DNA from: Rhizobium leguminosarum bv. trifolii WSM1325
GTDB lineage: Bacteria > Pseudomonadota > Alphaproteobacteria > Rhizobiales > Rhizobiaceae
NCBI GenBank assembly: GCA_000023185.1
Contig: CP001622.1
Coordinates: 1,798,001-1,862,000 of the forward strand
DNA length: 64,000 nucleotides
Direction of reading: 5' to 3'
Shown here: in pieces, positions 47,015 to 56,303 of the stretch
Numbering within the stretch: the first letter of the stretch is position 1
How the letters are laid out: each line of letters starts with the position of its first letter
The notes under the pieces: model-generated
The model's input: only the letters and a program-made list of their open reading frames with translations
Database searches by the model: none
Told to the model about the DNA's origin: nothing
Program-made: the position numbers and the translations under genes

Positions 47015-48511
47015 TTACGCAGCAAGGCCGACATTTGCGAGATAGGCTTCCAGAGCCCAGGCGTGAGCGGACGCAATGATAGCGCCGACATAGCCATCCG
47101 GACGCACGAGCACCCAGTCGCCCGATGTCAGACCGTAGGCATCATGGAAATGCCCGCCTTCATCGATGACATCTCCGCGCTCGCCGATCCTGTGGATATG
47201 CAGGCCCGGGCGCGGCGGCACGGCGGCTTGCTCGACCTCGTAGCCGAGCAGCGTCCAGTGCGGCCCCCTGAACAGTTCGAACAGGCGCGTTGGCTGGCCG
47301 GCGACACCTTTGAGCGGCGCATCGGGCGCACGGTCGCCCGCAAGCAGGCCGGCGTTCCGCTCCGGCTTTTCCAGCGCGAAGGAGGAGGAGGGATAGCCGA
47401 TATCGAGTTGATGCACATCGCGGCCACGCCGCATATCGCCTCGCTTCATGGCGTCGAGAAGATTGGTCGCCAGACCGAGCACGGCGGCGGCGACCGGACG
47501 GCGCTCTTCCTCATAGCTGTCGAGCAGCGCGTCGGGCGCGCCGGCAGTGAGCGCAGCCAGTTTCCATCCGAGATTATAGGCGTCCTGAACGCTGGTATTC
47601 AGCCCCTGTCCGCCGGTCGGCGGATGCGTATGGGCGGCATCGCCGACCAGGAACACGCGGCCGAGCCGGTAGTGATCGGCAAGCCGGGCGTTCATATGGA
47701 AGGCTGACGCCCAGGAGACCGATCGGACCTCGATGTCGTCGCGGCCGGTGCGTTCCTTCACCAGGGCGGTCAAGCCCGCCGCGGAGAGGTCGACCTCGCC
47801 TTCGAGCGGGATGGGTCCCTGGATCTGGAACAGGTCCGTCCCCGCCAGCGGGCAAATGGCGATCTGCCGCTGCATGTCGCCATCGCCGAAGCGATGCCAT
47901 ACCTCTCGGTCCAACCCTGTCAGAATGACATCGGCGACCATGGCGCGCACGCCGAGCGTCTTGCCGGGAAAACCGATATCCAGCGCATGGCGCACAAAGC
48001 TGCGGCCGCCATCGGCGCCGACGAGCCAACGCACGCGGATGGTCTCTTCACCGGATGTGCCCTTAAGTCGAGCAGTCACGCCCGCCTCATCCTGTTCGAA
48101 GCCGATGAGTTCGCATCCGAATTCGGGGCGATGCCCAAGTTCGAGCAGGCGCTCGCGCATCACGCCTTCGGTCAGGAACTGCGGCACCATCAGCGGAAGA
48201 TGATAGGGCTCGGCCGGCGTCGGCTCGCCACCCACCACAGCGTCGGATTCGCAGACGCTGCCATCGTCACGATATTCCCGCTGCCTGGGATAGGTGCCGC
48301 CTTGGGCGACGATCCGGTCGAGAATGCCGAGATCCTCGAACACTTCCTGGCTCCGCGGCTGAATGCCCTTGCCGCGGGAACCGCGGAACGGGTCGTTCAA
48401 TTTTTCGATCAGGCGGAAGGAGACGCCCCGCCGCGCCAGCTCGATCGCCAGCGTCAGGCCGGCAGCCCCGGCGCCTGATATCAGCACGTCGACTGTGGAA
48501 TTCTCTGTCAT
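47015..48511 (-). CDS. FAD-dependent aromatic monooxygenase
   Basis: A 498-residue group A hydroxylase: VLISGAGAAGLTLAIELARR (FAD), VGADGGRSFVRH (DG), FLVGDAAHTHPPTGGQGLN (GD), and a C-terminal thioredoxin-like domain. It resembles the enzyme at 38856-40349 over its full length. It is divergent from marR with a 44-bp gap containing a matching operator, so it is the probable MarR target. The substrate is likely an aromatic or polyketide drug. Confidence 0.9.
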   Translation of the reverse strand: MTENSTVDVLISGAGAAGLTLAIELARRGVSFRLIEKLNDPFRGSRGKGIQPRSQEVFEDLGILDRIVAQGGTYPRQREYRDDGSVCESDAVVGGEPTPAEPYHLPLMVPQFLTEGVMRERLLELGHRPEFGCELIGFEQDEAGVTARLKGTSGEETIRVRWLVGADGGRSFVRHALDIGFPGKTLGVRAMVADVILTGLDREVWHRFGDGDMQRQIAICPLAGTDLFQIQGPIPLEGEVDLSAAGLTALVKERTGRDDIEVRSVSWASAFHMNARLADHYRLGRVFLVGDAAHTHPPTGGQGLNTSVQDAYNLGWKLAALTAGAPDALLDSYEEERRPVAAAVLGLATNLLDAMKRGDMRRGRDVHQLDIGYPSSSFALEKPERNAGLLAGDRAPDAPLKGVAGQPTRLFELFRGPHWTLLGYEVEQAAVPPRPGLHIHRIGERGDVIDEGGHFHDAYGLTSGDWVLVRPDGYVGAIIASAHAWALEAYLANVGLAA

Positions 48512-48524
48512 TGATCTCTCCATG

Positions 48525-48539
48525 TGTGTATTATGCACA
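48525..48539. promoter_or_regulatory. MarR operator 1
   Basis: TGTG-N7-CACA with an AT-rich spacer, in the 44-bp gap between monooxygenase and marR. The same pattern recurs 48 bp downstream. The predicted binder is the adjacent MarR protein. Confidence 0.6.
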
Positions 48540-48555
48540 TAATAGGAGAATCGGC

Positions 48556-49080
48556 ATGGCGTCAACAAAGAATGTGCAAAATACACATATAAGCGGAAAG
48601 CTGCGCGAGCTGCATGGGGCTTTGATCGAGATCGTCAGCGTCATGAACCGCCCGCAGCGCGACGAGCAGATGGTCCGCGAGGCAGGCATTTCGCTCGATC
48701 GCGCCCTGTTTCCGCTGCTGGTCACGATCGAACGGCTCGGTCCCATCGGGGTGGTCGAACTCGCCGACCGCGCCGGGCGCGACTACACCACCGTCAGCCG
48801 TCAGGTCGCCAAGCTCGAAAGTCTCGATCTGGTGGAGCGCCGCGGCAATGCTACCGACCGCCGCGTGCGCGAGGCGGTCATCAGCCCGAAGGGCAAGGCA
48901 ATGACCGATCGCATCGATATCGCCCGCGAGCGGATGGGCCGCGCCATTTTCGAGAGCTGGGACGAACATGACTTCAATGAACTGGTGCGGCTCATGCGGA
49001 AGTTTGCCGAGGATATCAGCGGCGATATCGGCAATGGCGCGGGAGAAGCTGCGGGCGAGGGCGGACGGCAAGCGGATTAG
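48556..49080 (+). CDS. MarR-family repressor
   Basis: A 174-residue winged-helix regulator with the DNA-binding core VELADRAGRDYTTVSRQVAK and the wing VERRGNATDRRVREAVIS (D-x-R motif). Divergent from the flavin monooxygenase, with TGTG-N7-CACA sites in the shared gap and inside its own 5' end. It likely derepresses the monooxygenase (and perhaps the MFS gene) on binding an aromatic ligand. ATG 48556 follows AGGAGAATC. Confidence 0.93.
   Translation: MASTKNVQNTHISGKLRELHGALIEIVSVMNRPQRDEQMVREAGISLDRALFPLLVTIERLGPIGVVELADRAGRDYTTVSRQVAKLESLDLVERRGNATDRRVREAVISPKGKAMTDRIDIARERMGRAIFESWDEHDFNELVRLMRKFAEDISGDIGNGAGEAAGEGGRQAD
48573..48587. promoter_or_regulatory. MarR operator 2, inside the marR coding start
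   Basis: TGTG-CAAAATA-CACA within the first 11 codons of marR, the same half-sites as operator 1 with identical spacing. Its location suggests autorepression by a roadblock. Confidence 0.55.
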
Positions 49081-49191
49081 CCTCTAAATTCCTCCTTGAT
49101 ATGTCGGGTGAATTCACCGGAGCCATTGCGCCGGCGCGTCTGCGATGATCTTGTAGCGACCTGCAATCGCAACGTTTTCCGGTGATTCCCA

Positions 49192-49668
49192 ATGTTCGAT
49201 ATTCTGTGGCGCGGCCTGGTGATCGGCGCCGGCGCAACCATCCTCATGGACCTCTGGGCGATCCTGCTCACCCAGTTCGGCCAGGCGGCCCCCAATTGGG
49301 CACCGGTTGGACGCTGGTTCTGGCACCTCCGCCGCGGCAAGGTCTTTCACGAGAGCATTGCCGACGCCGAGCCCTATGCCAATGAGCTGGCGCTCGGCTG
49401 GATCAGCCATTACGCCGTCGGCATTCTCTATGGGGTGATCCTCGCCATCATCATGGGCTCAGGCTGGTTGGCGGCCCCGACATTTCTTCCCGCCTGGATC
49501 TTCGGCATCGTCACCGTCGGGGCAGGGTGGTTCCTGCTGCAGCCGGGCCTCGGCATCGGCTGGGCCGCTTCCAAACATCCGACCCCAAACAAGGTTCGGT
49601 GCTTCAACCTTCTCGCCCATACGGTTTTTGCGCTGGGGCTTTATGGCACGGCATTGATCATTGGGTGA
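49192..49668 (+). CDS. DUF2938 membrane protein
   Basis: A 158-residue protein with about four hydrophobic segments, starting MFDILWRGLVIGAGATILMD and containing GRWFWHLRRGKVFHESI, as in DUF2938. The role is unknown. It stands alone downstream of marR with a 111-bp gap and before a palindromic repeat. Confidence 0.85.
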   Translation: MFDILWRGLVIGAGATILMDLWAILLTQFGQAAPNWAPVGRWFWHLRRGKVFHESIADAEPYANELALGWISHYAVGILYGVILAIIMGSGWLAAPTFLPAWIFGIVTVGAGWFLLQPGLGIGWAASKHPTPNKVRCFNLLAHTVFALGLYGTALIIG

Positions 49669-49709
49669 GCTCGGGGTCTGCTCGCCTCGCCCAATGAGGA
49701 TCGCCGCCT

Positions 49710-49849
49710 GCCCCTCACACTAACCCTCTCCGCGTAAACGGGGCGAGGGGACGTGCCCTGCGAGAGGTTGTCGAGGAACGGAGAGGTGAGCGGCAATCCC
49801 CCTTCGCCCCGCAAGCGGGGAGAAGGTGCCGGCAGGCGGATGAGGGGCA
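49710..49849. repeat. Rhizobial intergenic palindromic element, copy B
   Basis: An inverted copy of the element at 15952-16090, with ends GCCCCTCACACTAACCCTCTCC and GGATGAGGGGCA shared after reverse complementing. It lies between convergent DUF2938 and thuA-like genes. Confidence 0.8.
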
Positions 49850-49907
49850 ACCCTTGCCAGAGGGCTCCATGTGCCCCTCATAGCGGCAGCCTCAATCGAG
49901 CCTCACC

Positions 49908-50549
49908 TTACCGCGCAGCCCAGTTGGCGCCGCGGCGGAAGATGGTCTTCATCTGGGGAACGTCGAATTCCTTGGCCTGATGGCCGAGCGAGGAATAGAA
50001 GACCCGGCCCTTGCCGTATTTCCGCTTCCAGACGACGGGCATGACGACGCCGTCGATCCAGTAGGCGTGTTCGCCGGTGAACTTGGTCGTCGCCAGAACC
50101 TCGTTCGAGGGGTCGACATGCATGTAATATTGCTCTGACGTATAGGGAAAATCGGCAATGCCCTCCATGAGCGGATCGTCGGGCCGGGTAATGTTGACGG
50201 TATAGTCGATGATGTTGCCGGGGTGAGCCACCCACTGGCCGCCGATGATGAACTGGTAGTCGACGGAGTCCCGGAAGGCATCGCCCGCGCCGCCGTGATA
50301 GCCGGCGATACCGACGCCGCTCTCGATCGCCGTGGCGAGGTTCTTCACCTCCTCCTTCTCGATCTTCGACATCGTCATGATCGGCACGACGAGGCTGAGA
50401 TCATGGACGGAGGGGTCGGCAAGCGCCTCGGTGCCGTGTTCGAGATAGACCTTGAAGCCGTCTTCCTCGAGCATGGTCTTGATGATTTCGGCGCACTCCT
50501 GCGGCTCATGCCCGCTCCAGCCGCCCCAGACGATCAGTGCTTCACGCAT
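49908..50549 (-). CDS. ThuA-like protein
   Basis: A 213-residue ThuA-domain protein (class I glutamine amidotransferase-like fold): ALIVWGGWSGHEPQECAEII, then GIAGYHGGAGDAF and KYGKGRVFYSSLGH. ThuA of Sinorhizobium acts with ThuB in using trehalose and related disaccharides through 3-keto intermediates. It follows the Gfo/Idh/MocA gene by 18 bp, so they are a pair; the sugar is unproven. Confidence 0.87.
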   Translation of the reverse strand: MREALIVWGGWSGHEPQECAEIIKTMLEEDGFKVYLEHGTEALADPSVHDLSLVVPIMTMSKIEKEEVKNLATAIESGVGIAGYHGGAGDAFRDSVDYQFIIGGQWVAHPGNIIDYTVNITRPDDPLMEGIADFPYTSEQYYMHVDPSNEVLATTKFTGEHAYWIDGVVMPVVWKRKYGKGRVFYSSLGHQAKEFDVPQMKTIFRRGANWAAR

Positions 50550-50567
50550 AGTCTTTCCTCCTGAAAC

Positions 50568-51668
50568 TTATTTCGCCAGTCGTCCGTCGACGATGGAATC
50601 GGACAGCGGCGCAGGGCGCTCCGTTGCCGTGGTGATCGCGACCGTGCGGCCGGTCGAGGCGGCGGTGTGGAATGCTTCCATGACTTCGAGCACATGCAGC
50701 GCCAGATCGCCATTGGCGCGGTGCGGCCGGTTGGAGCGGATCGCATGCGCCATGTCGGCAACGCCGAGCGAGCGATAATTGCCGTCGGCATAAGGCGATG
50801 TGACCGGCTGGTCCTCGAACGGACCGCCCTTCTTCAGATATTCCACAGGGCCGCCGAACTTGTTCGGATCGGGAACGATCAGCGTGCCCTCGGTCCCGTA
50901 GACTTCCAGCGGCACATGTTTGTGGCCGGCGACATCGAAGCTCATAGCGATCTGCACGACGGCGCCGTTGGCAAAGGCCATCATGCCGGTGACATGGGTC
51001 GGCACATGCACGGGAATGCGCTCGCCGTTTCGCGGTTCGCTGGTGATCAGCCGTTCCGATCGCGGCGTCGTCGCAAAACCCGCAACTTGAGAAACCGGCC
51101 CGAGAAGATTGACGAGATCGGTGATGTAGTAAGGACCCATATCGAGCATCGGCCCGCCGCCGACCTCGTAATAGAAGGCCGGGTTCGGATGCCAGCGCTC
51201 ATGGCCCGGGCACATGAAGGTTGCCGAGCCGCCGACCGGCTGGCCGATGACGCCTTGGTCGATCAAGCCACGCGCCGTCTGGTGGCCGCCGCCGAGGAAA
51301 GTGTCGGGGGCAGCGCCGATGCGCAGATTCCTCGCCTTGGCGGCTTCCGCCAATTTTTTCCCTTCCGCGAAATTAATCCCGAGCGGCTTTTCCGAATAGG
51401 TGTGCTTGCCGGCATCGAGCGCCTGCAGCGCCACGGCAACATGGGCCTTCGGGATCGTCAGATTGACGATGATCTCAACCTTGGGGTCGGCGAAAAGCTC
51501 TTCGACGGTCTTGACGGGAACGCTGAATTCCGCAGCCTTTGCTTCCGCCAGCTCCCGGTTGAGATCGGCGACGCCGCGGATGTCGAGGATGGGAAAGGAT
51601 GCCATCGCCGTGAGATAGGCGCCCGAAATATTGCCGCATCCGATGATGCCGATACCGACCTTGTCCAT
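50568..51668 (-). CDS. Gfo/Idh/MocA oxidoreductase (ThuB-like)
   Basis: A 366-residue NAD(P)-dependent sugar oxidoreductase: GIGIIGCGNISGAYL (Rossmann), the EKP catalytic motif in YSEKPLGIN, then a C-terminal beta-sheet domain. It pairs with the ThuA-like gene and is in the same orientation as the ROK gene. ATG 51668 has GGAGGAATTC upstream. Sugar 3-dehydrogenation is a plausible reaction. Confidence 0.9.
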   Translation of the reverse strand: MDKVGIGIIGCGNISGAYLTAMASFPILDIRGVADLNRELAEAKAAEFSVPVKTVEELFADPKVEIIVNLTIPKAHVAVALQALDAGKHTYSEKPLGINFAEGKKLAEAAKARNLRIGAAPDTFLGGGHQTARGLIDQGVIGQPVGGSATFMCPGHERWHPNPAFYYEVGGGPMLDMGPYYITDLVNLLGPVSQVAGFATTPRSERLITSEPRNGERIPVHVPTHVTGMMAFANGAVVQIAMSFDVAGHKHVPLEVYGTEGTLIVPDPNKFGGPVEYLKKGGPFEDQPVTSPYADGNYRSLGVADMAHAIRSNRPHRANGDLALHVLEVMEAFHTAASTGRTVAITTATERPAPLSDSIVDGRLAK

Positions 51669-51713
51669 GAATTCCTCCATTGGTCTTGCCATTGATCTTG
51701 ATTGTGTCGCTCG

Positions 51714-52913
51714 TCAGAGCGCCGGCCCCGTCGTGCTCCAGGGCGATTCATAAAGCTCGTAGAGCGCCACCGCCGCGGCACCCTGCGCCCAGAAATCATC
51801 GGTCGAATCGTCGAAGACGAGTTCGCTCACCCCGCGCAGCGATGGCGGAATGGCGAGCGCATAAGCATCGCGCAGGCTGTTGAGAAAGGGTTCGCCGAGC
51901 GCCAGGCTCGACCCCACAAGAATGACCCGCGGCGGCGCAAACAACGTGACGATATTGGCAATGGTCAATCCCACCGCTTCGCCGGCGCGGATGGCGGCGC
52001 TGATCAGCCGGTCGTCATCGGCCTTGATCAGCGCCTGGGCATGGTTCATGCCGCGCCCGAGGCGGATTGCCTCGGCAAAACGCCCATCAGCCTGTTGTTC
52101 TCCGAGGATCGCGCTTTCGCCGGCCTGGCTGAAGAGCCGGACGACCCCATTCGGTCCCATGCCGAGCACGAGGTCGCCGAGATTGTGACTGAGGCCGCCG
52201 GCGCCGCGAAACAGGCTGTTGCCGTGCAGGACGCCGAGCCCCAGCGTTTGCTCCAGCGAAATCAGCACCATATCTTCGAGATCGCGGGCCTTTCCAAACC
52301 AGTGATGGCCAAGCGTGATGGCGTGGGCGTCGCTTTCGACAATGGTCGGCGTCGCCAGCCGCGTCGACATCTCGGCGGCGAAATCGACATTGGTGTCGCG
52401 AAAGATCGGGCTGCTTCTGATGTAGCCAGTGCGGTGCTCGATGACGCCGGGAAAGCCGAGGCAGACGCTGTCGACATCCTCCAGCGACAGCCCGGCATCG
52501 ACGACGCAACGCCTGACCCCGTCCTCGACCAGATCGGCGATGACGCCGATCGGCTGCCGGTCGATGCGGATCGGCAAGGCGAGCTTCGACAGCACGTCGC
52601 CGCGGAAATTGGTGACGACGAAAACCATCCTGTTGGCGGCGATCTTGGCGCCGACCACGCGGGCCGCATCGGGATTGAGCTCCAGCATCACCCGCGGCCG
52701 TCCGCGCACCGCCTCATTGCGGATATCGCCTTCGTGACGCGGCAGGATCAGTCCGTCGTCGAGCAATGAGGCGGTGATGGCCGAAACGGTGGTGGTGGAG
52801 AGTTCGGTACGCTCGCTGATCTCTATCCGCGAGATCGGACCATGGCGCCTGATGGTATCGAGCACGTTCAAGCGATTGATCGCGCGCATTAATTCGGGAT
52901 CTGCGGTCTTCAT
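51714..52913 (-). CDS. ROK-family transcriptional repressor
   Basis: A 399-residue XylR/NagC-type protein with an N-terminal winged helix (PISRIEISERTELSTTTVSA), then a ROK kinase-like fold (SLEQTLGLGVLHG and GGLSHNLGDL). The zinc-binding ROK cysteine motif C-x-C is not seen. It is divergent from the sugar ABC operon and upstream of the Gfo/ThuA pair, so it likely controls both. The effector would be the transported sugar. Confidence 0.9.
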   Translation of the reverse strand: MKTADPELMRAINRLNVLDTIRRHGPISRIEISERTELSTTTVSAITASLLDDGLILPRHEGDIRNEAVRGRPRVMLELNPDAARVVGAKIAANRMVFVVTNFRGDVLSKLALPIRIDRQPIGVIADLVEDGVRRCVVDAGLSLEDVDSVCLGFPGVIEHRTGYIRSSPIFRDTNVDFAAEMSTRLATPTIVESDAHAITLGHHWFGKARDLEDMVLISLEQTLGLGVLHGNSLFRGAGGLSHNLGDLVLGMGPNGVVRLFSQAGESAILGEQQADGRFAEAIRLGRGMNHAQALIKADDDRLISAAIRAGEAVGLTIANIVTLFAPPRVILVGSSLALGEPFLNSLRDAYALAIPPSLRGVSELVFDDSTDDFWAQGAAAVALYELYESPWSTTGPAL

Positions 52914-52914
52914 G

Positions 52915-52940
52915 GGAACTAGCCAGGCGAGCGTTTCGTT
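52915..52940 (+). promoter_or_regulatory. EcfG-type promoter toward the sugar ABC operon
   Basis: GGAAC (52915-52919), 17-bp spacer, CGTT (52937-52940), an exact match. It would give a leader of about 165 nt before the binding-protein ATG, so it is a secondary promoter or chance. Confidence 0.45.
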
Positions 52941-52955
52941 GGGGCGGAACCCAAA

Positions 52956-52978
52956 TATTTTTAACGGGTTACGAAATA
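52956..52978. promoter_or_regulatory. Candidate ROK operator
   Basis: TATTT (52956-52960) and AAATA (52974-52978) form an AT-rich inverted repeat in the divergent gap, resembling the AT-rich operators of NagC/XylR-type proteins. Confidence 0.4.
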
Positions 52979-53114
52979 AATAGCAGGGAATTCAGTGGTC
53001 CTGTCAAGCGCATTTGATAAAAATAGAGGCATTGGGTTGACAATATGCCAAAGCTCCGTTGAATTAATCCGCATAGGGGAAAAATTGTGAGGATAGCCCC
53101 TGGGAGGAAAAATC

Positions 53115-54419
53115 ATGACTTTTAGGTTCAAGAGCACCGCTTTTGGCGGCAGGCGTATCGCATCGATGGCCGCAGCTGCCGGCATGTTGCTGGCCGGAGC
53201 AGGAGCTGCCTCGGCAACGACGGTGGTCAAGTGGCTGCATCTCGAGCTCGACCCGAAATACGTCGCGGCCTGGGAAGATATCGTCAAGAAATACGAAGCC
53301 CAGCATCCAGACGTCGATATCCAGATGCAGTTTCTTGAAAACGAGGCCTTCAAGGCCAAGCTTCCGACATTGCTGCAATCTGACGACGTGCCGGATTTCT
53401 TTTTCAGCTGGGGCGGCGGCGTCTTGAAGCAGCAGTCCGAGACCGGCGCGCTCCAGGATGTGACGCCGGCGCTGGATGCCGATGGCGGCAAACTGCGCGG
53501 CGCCTATAGCCCGGCTTCGGTCAGCGGCCTGACATTTGAAGGCAAGACCTGGGCTATTCCCTATAAGGTCGGTCTGGTCAGCTTTTTCTACAACAAGGAC
53601 CTGTTTGCCAAGGCCGGCGTCAAGGCCGAGGACATCAAGAACTGGGCTGATTTTCTGGGTACCGTGAAGAAGATCAAAGAGGCAGGCATCGTGCCGATCG
53701 CCGGCGGCGGCGGTGAGAAATGGCCGATCCACTTCTACTGGAGCTATCTCGTCATGCGCGAAGGCGGACAGAAGGTCTTCGAAGCGGCAAAGACTGGCCA
53801 GGGCGAAGGTTTCCTCGATCCTTCGATCATCAAGGCCGGCGACGATCTCGCTGAACTCGGAAAGCTCGAACCGTTCCAGCCCGGCTATCTCGGCTCCACC
53901 TGGCCGCAGGCGCTCGGCGTTTTCGGCGACGGCAAGGCGGCGATCATCCTCGGCTTTGAAAATACCGAGGCCAACCAGCGCAAGAATGCCGGCGACGGCA
54001 AGGGTCTCGCGCCCGAAAATATCGGCCGCTTCGCCTTCCCGGCCGTCGATGGCGGCGCCGGCAAGCCGACCGATACGCTTGGCGGTCTGAACGGCTGGGC
54101 TGTCACCAAGAAGGCATCCAAGGAAGCGCTCGATTTCCTCGCCTTCCTGACCAATGCGGACAATGAGCGGGCGATGGCCAAGGCCGGCATGCTTCTGCCC
54201 GTTGCCGTCGGCGCCGGCGATGGCGTCACCAATCCGCTGCTTGCCGAATCGGCAAAACAGCTGGCCGGTTCGACCTGGCATCAGAACTATTTCGACCAGG
54301 ATCTTGGCGCTGCGGTCGGCCGTGTCGTCAACGACGTGTCGGTGGAAATCGTCTCCGGGCAGATGAATTCCAAGGACGGCGCCCAGATGATCCAGGACGC
54401 TTTCGAACTGGAACAATAA
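53115..54419 (+). CDS. Sugar ABC transporter binding protein
   Basis: A 434-residue family-1 solute-binding protein with a long basic signal peptide (ends AGAASA), mature start TTVVKWLHLELDPKY, and the DFFFSWGGG/WAIPYKVG blocks. It binds an oligo- or disaccharide. GGGAGGAAAAATC precedes the ATG. First gene of a four-gene operon. A stem-loop after it probably boosts its mRNA relative to the permeases. Confidence 0.93.
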   Translation: MTFRFKSTAFGGRRIASMAAAAGMLLAGAGAASATTVVKWLHLELDPKYVAAWEDIVKKYEAQHPDVDIQMQFLENEAFKAKLPTLLQSDDVPDFFFSWGGGVLKQQSETGALQDVTPALDADGGKLRGAYSPASVSGLTFEGKTWAIPYKVGLVSFFYNKDLFAKAGVKAEDIKNWADFLGTVKKIKEAGIVPIAGGGGEKWPIHFYWSYLVMREGGQKVFEAAKTGQGEGFLDPSIIKAGDDLAELGKLEPFQPGYLGSTWPQALGVFGDGKAAIILGFENTEANQRKNAGDGKGLAPENIGRFAFPAVDGGAGKPTDTLGGLNGWAVTKKASKEALDFLAFLTNADNERAMAKAGMLLPVAVGAGDGVTNPLLAESAKQLAGSTWHQNYFDQDLGAAVGRVVNDVSVEIVSGQMNSKDGAQMIQDAFELEQ

Positions 54420-54440
54420 CCAGCGCCTGCAGACCCTTCC

Positions 54441-54466
54441 TGGCGCTCCGCTAATCCGGAGCGCCA
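54441..54466 (+). promoter_or_regulatory. Intra-operon stem-loop
   Basis: TGGCGCTCCG pairs perfectly with CGGAGCGCCA around a 6-nt loop, 21 bp after the binding-protein stop, without a T-run. A typical mRNA-stabilising or attenuating hairpin giving excess binding protein. Confidence 0.7.
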
Positions 54467-54500
54467 GCATTGCTGCCGACGAGAAGCGAAAGCAGGACCC

Positions 54501-55439
54501 ATGGCCAACATTTCAGTCCCATCGATAACCACGGCCGCAAGGCCGGCAAAAAGAGCCGCAAACAGCAAGAGCTCGGTCGCCCATGACCGGCTGGCGGTGC
54601 TGTTGATCTTCCTGCCGCCGGCGCTGCTGCTTTTCACCCTCTTCGTCATCATGCCGATGGGCGAGGCGGCCTGGTACAGCCTCTACAAGTGGAACGGCTA
54701 CGGCACGCCGACCGAGTTCATCGCGCTGCGCAATTTCCAGGTCCTGTTTCGAAATGCGGCCTTCACCCAGGCGCTGGTCAATAACGGCCTGATCATCGTG
54801 ATCTCGATCTGCATCCAGGTGCCGCTTGCCATCTGGCTGGCGACCATGCTGGCGCACCGCATTCCGGGTGTCGTCGGCTACCGCCTCATCTTCTTCCTGC
54901 CCTATGTGCTGGCGGACGTTGCCGCGGGCCTTATCTGGCGCTTCGTCTATGATGGCGATTATGGCCTGTTTGCCGCCGTTTCCAACTTCTTCGGCTTCGC
55001 CAACCCTTACGTGCTCGCCGACAAGGACGTGGCGATCTACGCCGTGCTTGGGGTCATCGTCTGGAAATATTTCGGCTTCCACATGATGCTGTTCATCGCC
55101 GGCCTGCAATCCGTCGACAAGAGCGTGCTGGAGGCAGCCGAAATCGACGGCGCTACAGGTTGGCAGAAGTTCCGTTATGTCACGCTGCCGCTGCTCGGCT
55201 CGACCTTGCGTCTTTCCATCTTCTTTGCCGTCGTCGGCTCGCTGCAGCTCTTCGACATGATCATGCCGCTGACCGGCGGCGGGCCGTCCAACTCCACCCA
55301 GACGATGGTCACCTTCCTCTACACCTATGGCGTCATGCGCATGCAGGTCGGCCTCGGCAGCGCCGTCGGCGTCGTGCTCTTCGTCATCTGCGTGACGCTC
55401 GCCTTCGGTTACAAAAGGATATTCATGCGCCATGACTGA
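54501..55439 (+). CDS. Sugar ABC transporter permease (MalF-type)
   Basis: A 312-residue protein with six TM segments, a basic N-terminal tail and the EAA loop EAAEIDGATGWQKFRYVTLP. It works with the next permease, whose gene overlaps it by 8 bp. Confidence 0.93.
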   Translation: MANISVPSITTAARPAKRAANSKSSVAHDRLAVLLIFLPPALLLFTLFVIMPMGEAAWYSLYKWNGYGTPTEFIALRNFQVLFRNAAFTQALVNNGLIIVISICIQVPLAIWLATMLAHRIPGVVGYRLIFFLPYVLADVAAGLIWRFVYDGDYGLFAAVSNFFGFANPYVLADKDVAIYAVLGVIVWKYFGFHMMLFIAGLQSVDKSVLEAAEIDGATGWQKFRYVTLPLLGSTLRLSIFFAVVGSLQLFDMIMPLTGGGPSNSTQTMVTFLYTYGVMRMQVGLGSAVGVVLFVICVTLAFGYKRIFMRHD

Positions 55440-56280
55440 TATGAGCTCTTCCATCCGCATGAGCACGTCCACACGCGTCTATCTCTATGTGTCGCTGAGC
55501 CTGATTGCCGCGATCGTGCTCGTGCCGCTGCTGACGACGGCGCTCGGCGGCTTCAAGACGCTGGGCGACCTGCGCACCAATCCCTTCGGCCTGCCGACGG
55601 AGTGGCAATGGGCGAACTATACCGATATTCTCTTCGGCGAGCGCTACTGGCTGCAGATCGGAAATTCGCTGGTGATCGCGTCGCTCACCGTCCTCCTGAC
55701 GCTGATCGTATCGTCGATGGCGGCTTTCGCCTTTGCCCATGTCCGCTTTTTCGGATCGTCGTTCCTGCTCAATTATTTCCTGCTCGGCCTGATGTTTCCG
55801 GCGGCGACGGCGATCCTGCCGCTCTTCATCCGCATCCGCGATCTCGGCCTGCTCGATACCTATTGGGGCGTGGTGCTGCCGCAGGTGGCCTTCGGCCTTG
55901 GCATGAGCATCCTGCTGTTTCGAAACTATTTCCGCAACCTTCCGGAGGAATTGTTTCAGGCGGCCTTTGTCGACGGCTGCGGTTATCTCCGCTTTTTCTG
56001 GCATATCTCGCTGCCGCTTTCCCGGCCGATCGTCGCCACCGTCAGCATCATCTCCTTCGTCGGCAGCTGGAACAGCTACATCCTGCCGCTGATCATGCTG
56101 AACTCGGAATCGAAATATCCCTGGCCGCTCGGCATCATGGTCTATCGCGGCGAATACGGCACGGAGTGGCAGCTGGTGCTGGCCTTCATTACGCTCACCA
56201 TCCTTCCCACCATCATCGTCTTTTTCGTCGCCCAGAGACACATCATCGCCGGTCTGACCGCCGGTGCCGTGAAGTCCTGA
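55432..56280 (+). CDS. Sugar ABC transporter permease (MalG-type)
   Basis: A 282-residue protein with six TM segments and the EAA-like loop [20 protein letters not shown]. It is coupled to the previous gene by an 8-bp overlap and forms the transmembrane pore with it. Confidence 0.93.
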   Translation: MTDMSSSIRMSTSTRVYLYVSLSLIAAIVLVPLLTTALGGFKTLGDLRTNPFGLPTEWQWANYTDILFGERYWLQIGNSLVIASLTVLLTLIVSSMAAFAFAHVRFFGSSFLLNYFLLGLMFPAATAILPLFIRIRDLGLLDTYWGVVLPQVAFGLGMSILLFRNYFRNLPEELFQAAFVDGCGYLRFFWHISLPLSRPIVATVSIISFVGSWNSYILPLIMLNSESKYPWPLGIMVYRGEYGTEWQLVLAFITLTILPTIIVFFVAQRHIIAGLTAGAVKS

Positions 56281-56303
56281 GCCGAACCATTGGAGGTGCA
56301 ATC

